Made by a program: the position numbers and the translations under genes. The notes beneath the pieces were generated by a model, which saw only the letters and a program-made list of their open reading frames with translations, had not been told where the DNA came from and did no database searches. Shown here piece after piece: positions 41,846 to 49,285 of a DNA stretch of 64,000 nt; the stretch's first letter is position 1, and every line of letters begins with the position of its first letter. Origin of the DNA: Chloroflexota bacterium (GTDB taxonomy: Bacteria > Chloroflexota > Limnocylindria > P2-11E); assembly GCA_005889405.1 (NCBI GenBank), contig VBFY01000063.1:62001-126000 (forward strand), read 5' to 3'.

Positions 41846-41955
41846 CTGCGGCGAGAGTCGGACTGACGTCGAGCCTTGCCACGCTCGTAGGCGATGCGAC
41901 CCGCGAGTTGTTTGAAACGAAGTCCGGTGCGAGCGGCAGCTTCTCGATACGTCAT
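41842..41955 (-). CDS. 37-residue HTH-like fragment, frameshifted tail of the LAGLIDADG gene
   Basis: The ATG at 41953-41955 overlaps the LAGLIDADG stop (ATGA). The peptide MTYREAAARTGLRFKQLAGR continues with IAYERGK, a helix-turn-helix pattern that in LAGLIDADG homologues forms the C-terminal DNA-binding tail. So this is either a translationally coupled separate product or the 3' part of a gene broken by a frameshift. Confidence 0.55.
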   Translation of the reverse strand: MTYREAAARTGLRFKQLAGRIAYERGKARRQSDSRRS

Positions 41956-42353
41956 ACCGCTCGCCACCAATCGCTGGCCTCCGCCAACGCCGCGCGCCGG
42001 CTATCGAGCTCGGCCCAATGCTTGAGTAGGGGTTCAAGGCGCGCCTCATGTTTTGCGCTCAATGGGCGAAGTTGCGCGAGCAATGCCTCCGCTCCCTTGC
42101 GCTGTTTGACCCTGAGGGTACCGATGTCTCGCTTACCGTCTCCTCGTGGCGGATAGATGTGATAGCCGTATGCGATATCCCACGCGCCCATCGTGTCGAC
42201 GAGATCGCCCATGACATCTAGATCCGAGGTCGCGATGATGAAAGCTCCCGAGCGTCCCCATGGCTTCGGCTTACCTTCGTAGTGCACGCAGCCTTCGCCA
42301 TCGAAGTAGCCGCGGACATACTCTGCCGACCGGATCACCGTTCGCATATTCAC
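41952..42353 (-). CDS. LAGLIDADG-type homing endonuclease domain protein
   Basis: The 133-residue protein has one LAGLIDADG motif in the form YVRGYFDGEGCVHYEG near the N-terminus and the DNA-contacting GSGAFIIATSD-like strand (GAFIIATSDLDVMGDL). It is a free-standing homing endonuclease or a maturase relative, inserted between peptidase E and glcD. The product is short and the HTH tail lies in another frame, so activity is doubtful. Start is GTG 42353 or ATG 42347. Confidence 0.82.
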   Translation of the reverse strand: MNMRTVIRSAEYVRGYFDGEGCVHYEGKPKPWGRSGAFIIATSDLDVMGDLVDTMGAWDIAYGYHIYPPRGDGKRDIGTLRVKQRKGAEALLAQLRPLSAKHEARLEPLLKHWAELDSRRAALAEASDWWRAV

Positions 42354-42400
42354 AAAGTCGTGAGACCGGTGCGATGGGACGCTCGTGTCCCTCGATGGTC

Positions 42401-43831
42401 CTATTGCACCGGTGACTCAGGCCTGTCGTACAACTTTCCCGGATTCAAGATCCCCTTGGGGTCGAGCGCTGCCTTCACGCGGCGCATGACATCGAGCGCG
42501 TCGCCGTGCTCGGCGCGCATGTACGGCTGACGAACCGCGCCGGTACCGTGCTCGCCGGTCACGGTGCCACCGACCTCGATGGCCAGGCGATGCAAGCGGT
42601 CCGCGAGCTCGTCCGCGCGACGGACCTCGTCGCCGTCCGAGGGATCGATGAGGATCGCCGAGTGAACGTTCCCATCGCCGAAATGACCGTAGAAGATCAC
42701 CGCGATATGTAGCTCGGCGCTCATCTCACGAGCACGCCGGATGGTGCGCGGGATCTCCGACAGCGGCACGGCGAGATCCTCGCCCGCGAAGATGCGGTGT
42801 TTGTCTGGATGCGCGAGCGCCGCCGCCGCGGCGAGACCGCTGCGCGCCGCCCAGAGCCTCGCGATGTCAGCCTCGGCCTCGGCGAACTTCGTCACGGTCG
42901 CGCGACGACGCACGATGCCGTCGACGTATCGCACCGACGAGGCGACGTGGTCCGGCGTGCCCTCCACCTCGATGAAGAGGACCGCCTCTCCGTCGGGAAG
43001 GCCGAGCTCCGGCTTCCAGCGCTGCAATGCATCCACCGCGCTCCTATCGAGGAGCTCCGCCGTAGACGGCAGCACGCCGGCCTCGAAGAGATCGTCGAGG
43101 GAGGCGACGGTGTCCTCGAGCGCCGCGTAACCGGCGAGCACGACGCCACGCGCGGGCGGTCGCGGCTGCACGCGCAGGCGAAGGCGCGTGATGATGCCGA
43201 GCGTGCCCTCCGATCCGACGAAGAGTCTCGTGAGGTCGATCCCGCTCGACGACTTCAGCGCCTTCGAGCGCACGCCGCCCGTCGTGATCACGGATCCATC
43301 CGCGAGCACGACCTCCGCACCGAGCACGTAGGCCGACGTCGTTCCCCAGCGGACCGCGTGCGGACCGCTCGCATTGTTCGCCGCCATCCCTCCGAGCGTG
43401 CACGCGCGTCCGCTGCCCGGATCGGGCGGGAAGAAGAGACCGTGGGGTCGGAGCGCGTCCTGCAGATCCGCGAAGACGAGTCCGGGCTCCACGACCACCT
43501 GCAGGTTGGGGCGGTCGATCTCGAGGATCTCGCGCATGCGCGCGAACGAGATGACGATGCCGCCGCGCGCCGCGATCGCGCCACCGGTCTGTCCGGTCCC
43601 CGCGCCGCGCGGGACGACGGGCGTGCCGCTCGCGTCGGCGAAGCGCACGACGCCGGCGACCTCGGTGGTCGTGTGCGGCACGACGACGACGTCGGGGAGG
43701 CGCTGCTGGCGGAGCGACCAGAATGAGGCGTCGTAGGCGTAGGGGAGCAGGGTCGCGGGATCGTCGATGACGCGATCCGCGGGGATGATCTCGCGGAGGC
43801 GATCCGCGAGCGTGGGCGCCGTCGTCGCCAT
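42401..43831 (-). CDS. glcD: glycolate/D-lactate oxidase FAD subunit GlcD-like
   Basis: The 476-residue protein has the FAD-binding type 4 domain (PDVVVVPHTTTEVAGVVRFA, VVPRGAGTGQTGGAIAARGG) and the C-terminal FAD-linked oxidase domain (ARSGLAAAAALAHPDKHRIF, VTGEHGTGAVRQPYM). GlcD oxidises glycolate or D-lactate and passes electrons to the iron-sulphur subunit. glcF is divergent, 21 bases away, so both may share one regulatory region. GlcE is not present. Confidence 0.88.
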   Translation of the reverse strand: MATTAPTLADRLREIIPADRVIDDPATLLPYAYDASFWSLRQQRLPDVVVVPHTTTEVAGVVRFADASGTPVVPRGAGTGQTGGAIAARGGIVISFARMREILEIDRPNLQVVVEPGLVFADLQDALRPHGLFFPPDPGSGRACTLGGMAANNASGPHAVRWGTTSAYVLGAEVVLADGSVITTGGVRSKALKSSSGIDLTRLFVGSEGTLGIITRLRLRVQPRPPARGVVLAGYAALEDTVASLDDLFEAGVLPSTAELLDRSAVDALQRWKPELGLPDGEAVLFIEVEGTPDHVASSVRYVDGIVRRRATVTKFAEAEADIARLWAARSGLAAAAALAHPDKHRIFAGEDLAVPLSEIPRTIRRAREMSAELHIAVIFYGHFGDGNVHSAILIDPSDGDEVRRADELADRLHRLAIEVGGTVTGEHGTGAVRQPYMRAEHGDALDVMRRVKAALDPKGILNPGKLYDRPESPVQ

Positions 43832-43852
43832 CGCGACCGTATCCTAGGGTCT

Positions 43853-45085
43853 ATCGCTTCGCTCTCCGCACACGTCCGCTCCGAGGATCTCGCCACATGC
43901 ATCTCGTGTGGACTGTGCCTCAACGATTGCCCCACGTACCGCGTCCTCGGCGAGGAGGCGGATTCTCCGCGCGGTCGCATCCAGCTCATCCGCGATCTCG
44001 TGTCGTCCCCCGCTGCGCCGAGCGCGGCGCTGAGCGGCCATCTCGATGCGTGCCTGGTGTGTCGCGCGTGCGAGACCGCGTGTCCGTCCGGCGTTCCGTT
44101 CGGGCGGATCATGGAGGGCGCGCGCGAGGTGCTCGCCGAGCGGCGTGCCGAGGGCCGCGTCAGGCGCGCGATCCGTCGGTTCGGCCTCGAGACCATCGCG
44201 CGTCGGCGACGTCTGGCTTTCGCGACGAAGCTGACCGACCTCGCCGTGCGCGCTCGGCTGACTTCACTGGCGCATCGGATCGGGCCGCGCCGACTGGCGT
44301 GGCTCAGCGCGCTCGCGCCGCGCGCGGAGGGCGAGCCGTTCGTGCTCACCGAGCGCGCCGACGCCGACGTCGCTCTCTTCGCCGGCTGTGTGATGCGTGA
44401 GGCGTTCGGCGAGACCGAACGCGCCACCGTGCGTGTGCTGGAGCGCGATGGGCGCCGCGTGACTTCGCCGGTCGAGCAGCTCTGCTGCGGCGCGCTGCAC
44501 GCGCACGCCGGCGACGGCGAGCAGGCGCGCGAGCTGGCACGTTTCAACATCGACGCTTTCGCGGGCGGCGGCGACGTTCCGGTCGTCGTCAATGCGGCGG
44601 GCTGCGGCGCGCACCTGAAGGCGTACGGCGATGTGCTCCATGAGGACCCCGCGTGGGCGCCGCGCGGTAGGGCATTCGCGGCGCGTGTACGGGATGCGAC
44701 CGAGGTCGTGCGGCCGCGGCCCGATCGCGTGTCGCGGCCGCTGCGCGTCGTCTATCAGGATGCGTGCCATCTTGCGCACGGCCAGCGAATACGCGCCGAG
44801 CCCCGTGCGCTGCTTCGCGCGATCGAAGGCGTGATGCTCGCCGAGATCGCCGATGCCGAACGCTGCTGCGGGAGTGCAGGGATCTACAACCTGACGCAGC
44901 CCGCCATCTCGCAGGAGCTCCAGCGGCAGAAGATCCACGCGATCCTCGCGGTGCGGCCGGATGTCGTTGTCAGCGCGAATCCCGGCTGCATCCTCCAGGT
45001 CGCGGCGGGGCTGCGCGAGGCCGGTTCGCGCGTCCCGGTGGTGCACCTGATGCGCTTTTTGGATGCTCCGGAGGCGTTCGCCTAG
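43853..45085 (+). CDS. glcF: glycolate oxidase iron-sulphur subunit GlcF-like, non-canonical start
   Basis: Two 4Fe-4S motifs, CISCGLCLNDCP and CLVCRACETACP, and two CCG domains (CCGALHAHAGDGEQ, DACHLAHGQRIR with ERCCGSAGIYNL) identify GlcF. The first motif lies upstream of any in-frame ATG, GTG or TTG; the first such codon (GTG, 44000) would delete it. Homologues have about 15 residues before the first Cys. Counting back lands on ATC at 43853 (ATC GCT TCG), three bases after TAGGG. I therefore annotate a probable ATC start; an indel error is the alternative. Product about 410 residues. Confidence 0.85.
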   Translation: MASLSAHVRSEDLATCISCGLCLNDCPTYRVLGEEADSPRGRIQLIRDLVSSPAAPSAALSGHLDACLVCRACETACPSGVPFGRIMEGAREVLAERRAEGRVRRAIRRFGLETIARRRRLAFATKLTDLAVRARLTSLAHRIGPRRLAWLSALAPRAEGEPFVLTERADADVALFAGCVMREAFGETERATVRVLERDGRRVTSPVEQLCCGALHAHAGDGEQARELARFNIDAFAGGGDVPVVVNAAGCGAHLKAYGDVLHEDPAWAPRGRAFAARVRDATEVVRPRPDRVSRPLRVVYQDACHLAHGQRIRAEPRALLRAIEGVMLAEIADAERCCGSAGIYNLTQPAISQELQRQKIHAILAVRPDVVVSANPGCILQVAAGLREAGSRVPVVHLMRFLDAPEAFA

Positions 45086-45096
45086 CGCAAGAGCCT

Positions 45097-45149
45097 GAAA
45101 ACGGGCCGAACAGGGGGCCGTACGGTCGGTCCGCGCGCGGGCCGTTTTC
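45097..45149 (+). terminator. hairpin after glcF
   Basis: GAAAACGG (45097-45104) pairs with CCGTTTTC (45142-45149) around a GC-rich inner hairpin (GGCCGTACGGTC). A TTTTCGTG tail follows. It may terminate glcF transcription or act as a regulatory site before the next gene. Confidence 0.45.
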
Positions 45150-45169
45150 GTGCGAAAATAGACGTACCA

Positions 45170-45481
45170 ATGAGTGTTTCTCGATCCACCTACCGTCACC
45201 GCCTCAGTTCCGAAGATGTCCGCAAAGCCAGGATCCTGATCACCAAGGACGCGTGGAAGCTCTTCCCCAATCCCGGTGAGCGCGTCGCGCTGCGCATCGG
45301 CGCGCGGCGCTTCGACGCGGAGATCAAGTCGGAGAACTGTGTCTGCGTTCCACCCGAGCATGAGCACTACCACCTGATCTGCCCGGCCCTGAAGGGACAG
45401 GCAGGCTTCAAGAGCGGGGCGCTCGTCGTCATCGCGAAGGACTCCGATGGTGGCTACCGCTTCGTTGAGGAGCGGGGCTAG
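45170..45481 (+). CDS. hypothetical protein
   Basis: The ATG at 45170 gives 103 residues with no signal peptide or TM helix. The sequence has alternating charged and beta-strand segments (ALRIGARRFDAEIKSENCVC, HLICPALKGQAGFKSGALVV). Two Cys residues in CVCVPPEHEHYH suggest possible metal binding, but no family is recognised. It is separated from the next gene by 16 bases. Confidence 0.6.
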   Translation: MSVSRSTYRHRLSSEDVRKARILITKDAWKLFPNPGERVALRIGARRFDAEIKSENCVCVPPEHEHYHLICPALKGQAGFKSGALVVIAKDSDGGYRFVEERG

Positions 45482-45497
45482 CCCCTAGACTTCGCCC

Positions 45498-45911
45498 GTG
45501 CCCGGTCCGACCTACATCCTCATTCATGTCTTCGGGACCGTCCGTGACGAGCTGGATCGCGAGGATCCCGGGAAGCGCAAGCACACCTATTCGGCGTGGC
45601 TCCGCGAGTACGTCGCCGAGCAGCCCCAGCGGCTGACCCAGATCGCTCGGCTCGTCGACGTCCTCACGGAGAACGGCTGGCGCGTCATCGGGTCGCCCTA
45701 TGACTGCGACGTGATGCTCGAGCGGGAGATCTCGCGCCAGACGGCCGAGGAAGAGCTTCGGCGCGCCGAGGTCTGGGACATCCTGATGCGCATCGCGTCG
45801 CCCGACGACGACGGACACATCATCTGGCGCGAACATCCCGAGGGAAAGCCGGCCGCCCCCCGCCGCCGGCGGAGGGTGCGCCGCCCGCCGACGCGCGAAC
45901 AGGGAAGCTAA
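45498..45911 (+). CDS. hypothetical protein with Arg/Pro-rich tail
   Basis: GTG at 45498 gives 137 residues: a helical globular region (TVRDELDREDPGKRKHTYSA, QIARLVDVLTENGWRVIGSP) and a basic low-complexity tail (APRRRRRVRRPPTREQ). No family is recognised. It abuts the deaminase-like gene, whose frame continues upstream through this gene's 3' end without a canonical start. Confidence 0.55.
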   Translation: MPGPTYILIHVFGTVRDELDREDPGKRKHTYSAWLREYVAEQPQRLTQIARLVDVLTENGWRVIGSPYDCDVMLEREISRQTAEEELRRAEVWDILMRIASPDDDGHIIWREHPEGKPAAPRRRRRVRRPPTREQGS

Positions 45912-46909
45912 CGACGCCGCACCCACTCGGCGACGAGCTCACCGAGCTCCATGTCCACCTTGGCGGCTCGGTCGACCCCGCGGCGATGTGGGGCATCGCG
46001 GCGAAGCAGGGGATCCGTCTTCCGACGAAGGACTACTGGGAGTTCGTCGATCTCATCACCGTCGGCAAGAAGGAGCGGACGTCGTTCGAAGAGTTCCTCG
46101 CGCTCTACCGCTGGACGGAGCTGATCCAGTCGAGCCCGCTCGCGGTCGAGGAGTCCGTCTACGAGGTCGTGGGCGGCGCATACCGGAAGGCGAACATCAC
46201 CACGCTCGAGCTCCGCTACAACCCGATGAAGCGCAACCGCGGCGGCGAACAAGACCTCGACCACATCATCATGGCGTCGATCCGCGGTCTCGATCGCGCG
46301 CGGCTCGAGTACCCGGTGCGCGCGGCCCTCATCTTCTGCCTCGATCGCACCTTCTCGTACGCGCTGAACGAGATCATCGTCGAGAAGGCGATCGCGTACC
46401 GACACCGTGGGGTGGTCGGCATCGACATCGCAGGCCCGTCACACGCGGACTTCCAATATCGCGACTACGCCGCGCTCTTCAAGAAAGCGCGCCGTGCCGG
46501 CTTGGGGCTCACGGTGCACGCCGGCGAGGACGAGGACTGGCGCTCGGTGGACGAGGTGCTCCAGCACCTCGAGCCCGAGCGCATCGGACATGGCATCCAC
46601 GCGGCGGAGAACGCGGCGCTGTGCAAGCGGCTCGCGGAGCGGGGCGTGCTGCTCGAGATCTGTCCCAGCTCGAACCTGCACACGCAGGTCGTGAAAGATG
46701 CCGATGAGCTCGGTCGCTACATCGCGACGTTCAAGAAGCACAGGGTGCGTTTCAGCTTCAACACCGACGGCCCCGAGATGCTCCAGACGACGCTGCGCGA
46801 GGAGCTTCGCTTCGCGGTGAAGAGCGACTGGGTCACGAAGGAAGAGCTCGCGCAGTGTGGCGAGTGGGCACAGCAGGCCTCCTTCGTGCAGCGAGCCGCG
46901 GTCGTATGA
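45911..46909 (+). CDS. adenosine deaminase family protein, start codon unresolved
   Basis: The metal-binding motif ELHVHLGGSVDPAAMW lies before the first in-frame ATG (45986), so the true start is upstream. The rest is a typical ADA fold: LELRYNPMKRNRGG, VHAGEDEDWRSVDEVL with the catalytic Glu, RIGHGIHAAENAAL, EICPSSNLHTQVV and FSFNTDGPEM (metal Asp). No ATG, GTG or TTG exists in frame between the previous gene and the motif; ACG at 45911, after AGGGAAGCTA, is the best local candidate. Product up to 332 residues; adenosine, AMP or adenine-type substrates are possible. Confidence 0.75.
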   Translation, partial: TTPHPLGDELTELHVHLGGSVDPAAMWGIAAKQGIRLPTKDYWEFVDLITVGKKERTSFEEFLALYRWTELIQSSPLAVEESVYEVVGGAYRKANITTLELRYNPMKRNRGGEQDLDHIIMASIRGLDRARLEYPVRAALIFCLDRTFSYALNEIIVEKAIAYRHRGVVGIDIAGPSHADFQYRDYAALFKKARRAGLGLTVHAGEDEDWRSVDEVLQHLEPERIGHGIHAAENAALCKRLAERGVLLEICPSSNLHTQVVKDADELGRYIATFKKHRVRFSFNTDGPEMLQTTLREELRFAVKSDWVTKEELAQCGEWAQQASFVQRAAVV

Positions 46910-47148
46910 CGCGCGGCCAAGCGGGGATCGTGCGGTTCCTGCTCATCTGCGCCGCCTGGGCGGTCGGCCAGACGCTCACGTGGGGGCTTGCCCTCGATCG
47001 GATCGGCGTGGTGATCCCGGCCGCGCTGGCGATAGGCGTGTTGGTCCTCACCGCGGATCTCGGGCGCCCGCGCGCGAGCGGCGGCGATCTCAAGTACTGG
47101 CGCGGTCGGCGGGTCGATGACGAAGCCCGCCGCGACCGCTGGAACTAG
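46906..47148 (+). CDS. 80-residue small membrane protein
   Basis: The ATG overlaps the ADA stop (ATGA). Two TM helices (IVRFLLICAAWAVGQTLTWG and IGVVIPAALAIGVLVLTADL) are followed by a basic C-terminal tail. No family recognised. Coupling suggests co-expression with the deaminase-like gene. Confidence 0.6.
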   Translation: MTRGQAGIVRFLLICAAWAVGQTLTWGLALDRIGVVIPAALAIGVLVLTADLGRPRASGGDLKYWRGRRVDDEARRDRWN

Positions 47149-47699
47149 TCGCGCCAAAATTCAGTTTCGCGCCGCTCCGTGAGGAGGACCTTGGCCTCAT
47201 TCGCACCTGGTTGCTGCGTCCCCACGTGCGGCGGTGGTACGACGACGTTCCGACGCAGGCATATCCGGACGATTCGATCGCGGACGATGTGCGCGCCATA
47301 CGCGGCGAGGATCCGACCGACCTCTACGTGATCCAGCTGGATGGCCGCCCGATCGGCGAGATCCAGAGCTATCGGATCGACGATCACCCTGAATACGCCG
47401 CGATGGTCGCCATCGGCCGGGCTGCACTCGGGATCGACCTGTTCATCGGAGAGCCCGAGCTGATCGGCCACGGTCACGGCCCGGCGCTCATCCGCGCGTT
47501 CCTCCGCGAGGTCGCCTTTCCCCGCTATGGCGTGGACCTCTGCGTCATCGGCCCGAGTCGAAGCAATGCCGCCGCGATCCGCGCCTACGAGAAGGCGGGT
47601 TTCCGCTTCGTCAAGAACTATCTGGAGCCCGACTCGCGCGAGCCCGAGCACTACCTGATGGAACTCACGCGCGCGGAGTTGGATGCAGGCAAGCTGTAG
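47139..47699 (+). CDS. GNAT acetyltransferase, AAC(6')-like; candidate CTG start
   Basis: The frame encodes an N-terminal FSFAPLREEDLGLIRTWLLR segment typical of AAC(6')-type GNAT enzymes, then VRRWYDDVPTQAYP, LDGRPIGEIQSYRI, the acetyl-CoA motif IGHGHGPALIRAFL and the C-terminal NAAAIRAYEKAGFRFVKNY. The first TTG (47211) would delete the N-terminal strand. An in-frame CTG at 47139 overlaps the previous stop region by 10 bases and is the best start; no ATG or GTG is available. Product about 186 residues. Substrate may be an aminoglycoside-like or other amine. Confidence 0.75.
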   Translation: MELVAPKFSFAPLREEDLGLIRTWLLRPHVRRWYDDVPTQAYPDDSIADDVRAIRGEDPTDLYVIQLDGRPIGEIQSYRIDDHPEYAAMVAIGRAALGIDLFIGEPELIGHGHGPALIRAFLREVAFPRYGVDLCVIGPSRSNAAAIRAYEKAGFRFVKNYLEPDSREPEHYLMELTRAELDAGKL

Positions 47700-47762
47700 T
47701 CAAATCGCGGTGCGTCGCCGCTTCGGTTCTGGGATGATGCGCGGGACTCGGAGGTGACCGGC

Positions 47763-48551
47763 ATGGGGCTGCTCGAGGGAAAGCGCGCGCTCATCGTCGG
47801 CGTTGGAAATCAGCGGAGCATCGCCTGGGGGATCGCGACCTGCTTCCAGCGCGAGGGCGCCCGGCTCGCGTTCACGTATCTCAACGATCGTTTCAAGGAC
47901 AACGTCGCCAAGCTGGTCGAAACGCTGCCGGATCACGAGAACATGCCGGTGCTGCTCTGCGACGCGGCCAAGCCCGAGGACGTCGCATCGCTCATCTCCG
48001 AGGTCGACCGTCGCTGGAATGGACTCGACATCCTCGTGCACTCGATCGCGTTCGCGCCCGTCGAGGATCTGCGCGGCCGCTTCCACGAGATCTCGCGGGA
48101 TGGCGTGTTGACCGCGGTCGAGATCAGCGCGTACACGCTGGTCTCGTTGTCCCGCGCCGCGCTGCCGCTGTTCACGAAGGCAGGCGGTGGGGCCGTGATG
48201 GCGCTGACGTTCAACGCGGTCGAACGCGTGGTCCCGAGCTACAACTCGATGGCGATCGCGAAGGCCGCGCTCGAGACGTGCGTGCGCTATCTCGCGGTGG
48301 ACCTCGGACCGTCGAACGTTCGCGTCAACGCGATCTCCGCTGGGCCGCTCAAGACGCTCTCCGCGAGCGCGGTGAAGGGGATCTCGACGGCGCGCGACAT
48401 CATGGAATCGAAGGCGCCGCTGCGCCGCAACATCACGCAGGAGGAAGTCGGCAACGTCGCGGTCTTCCTCGCGTCGGAGTGGGCACGTGCGATCACGGGC
48501 GCGACCATCTTCGCCGACAACGGCTTCAACATCGTCGGCGTCGCCGAGTAG
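47763..48551 (+). CDS. fabI: enoyl-[acyl-carrier-protein] reductase (FabI)
   Basis: The ATG at 47763 follows GGAGG by eight bases and gives 262 residues. FabI hallmarks are the cofactor motif VGVGNQRSIAWGIATCF, DILVHSIAFAP, the catalytic Tyr/Lys pair in PSYNSMAIAKAALETCVRYL (Tyr-x6-Lys) and RVNAISAGPLKTLSASAVKG. It catalyses the last reduction of fatty-acid elongation using NADH. No other fatty-acid genes are adjacent. Confidence 0.95.
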   Translation: MGLLEGKRALIVGVGNQRSIAWGIATCFQREGARLAFTYLNDRFKDNVAKLVETLPDHENMPVLLCDAAKPEDVASLISEVDRRWNGLDILVHSIAFAPVEDLRGRFHEISRDGVLTAVEISAYTLVSLSRAALPLFTKAGGGAVMALTFNAVERVVPSYNSMAIAKAALETCVRYLAVDLGPSNVRVNAISAGPLKTLSASAVKGISTARDIMESKAPLRRNITQEEVGNVAVFLASEWARAITGATIFADNGFNIVGVAE

Positions 48552-48554
48552 CCC

Positions 48555-49202
48555 TCAGCCGAGTCGCAGTCCCGGAAGCACGCCGACATCGCGGAGGCCG
48601 CGCAGCGTTTCGATCTCGGCGCCGAGCGTCGTCACCCCACCGTGGCCCGGGTAGACACGGGTCTTCGCCGGCAGTGACGACATGATGCGCGACAGGCTCT
48701 CGGCCATCGCCTCCGGGTCGCCGCCCGGAAGATCCGTGCGTCCGATATTGCCTTTGAAGAGCAGGTCGCCCGAAAACAGCGCGCCCTCACGTCGCAGGTA
48801 GAAGCAGGTCGACCCTTCGGTGTGGCCCGGCGCGTGAAGCGCGCTCAGCTCGACGTCGCCGAGAAAGCTCAGCTGGCCATCGTCGAAGAGGTCGTCCGCG
48901 GAGCACGCTGGAACCGCGAACTGGGTCGGCGGACGCCTCGGCCCAAGCCGGTATTCGTCGAGGCGGTGGATCGCGAGGCGAGCCTGCGTCGCTTCCTTCA
49001 CCGCGGCGTTGCCGAAGATGTGGTCGGGATGTCCATGCGTGTTCAGGATCTCGACCAGGCGCAGGCCCTGCTCGCGGACCCCGTCGATCACCTGTCGCTC
49101 GCCCATCGAGGGATCGATGACGATCGCCTCGCGCCGGTCGTCGACGATGAGATAGCAGCCGTTGTCGTACGGCGGCACTCGCCACGCGATGACCCGGACC
49201 AT
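48555..49202 (-). CDS. MBL-fold hydrolase (glyoxalase II-like)
   Basis: The 215-residue protein has the metallo-beta-lactamase motif THGHPDHIFG, GHTEGSTCFY, FSGDLLFKGNIGRTDLPGGD and PGHGGVTTLG, supplying the His and Asp ligands for two metals. The FKGNIGRTDLPG motif is shared with glyoxalase II and persulphide dioxygenase-like enzymes. It converges on fabI. Substrate not resolved. Confidence 0.92.
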   Translation of the reverse strand: MVRVIAWRVPPYDNGCYLIVDDRREAIVIDPSMGERQVIDGVREQGLRLVEILNTHGHPDHIFGNAAVKEATQARLAIHRLDEYRLGPRRPPTQFAVPACSADDLFDDGQLSFLGDVELSALHAPGHTEGSTCFYLRREGALFSGDLLFKGNIGRTDLPGGDPEAMAESLSRIMSSLPAKTRVYPGHGGVTTLGAEIETLRGLRDVGVLPGLRLG

Positions 49203-49217
49203 GCCCAGAACAGTAAT

Positions 49218-49262
49218 CGCGCGGCCTGGCCGCGCTCATCTGCTTGGCGTGTGCGCTTCGCG
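49218..49262 (+). repeat. dispersed repeat, copy 2
   Basis: A GCGCGGCC-T-GGCCGCGC hairpin (49218-49234) is followed by CTCATCTGCTTGGCGTGTGC (core 49234-49256), identical over 23 bases to copy 1 at 16982-17004. It lies in the promoter gap between the MBL hydrolase and the gamma-glutamyltransferase gene. Two exact copies 32 kb apart in intergenic DNA suggest a dispersed family. Confidence 0.6.
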
Positions 49263-49285
49263 TTCGTAGCGGTATCGTTCGCCGG

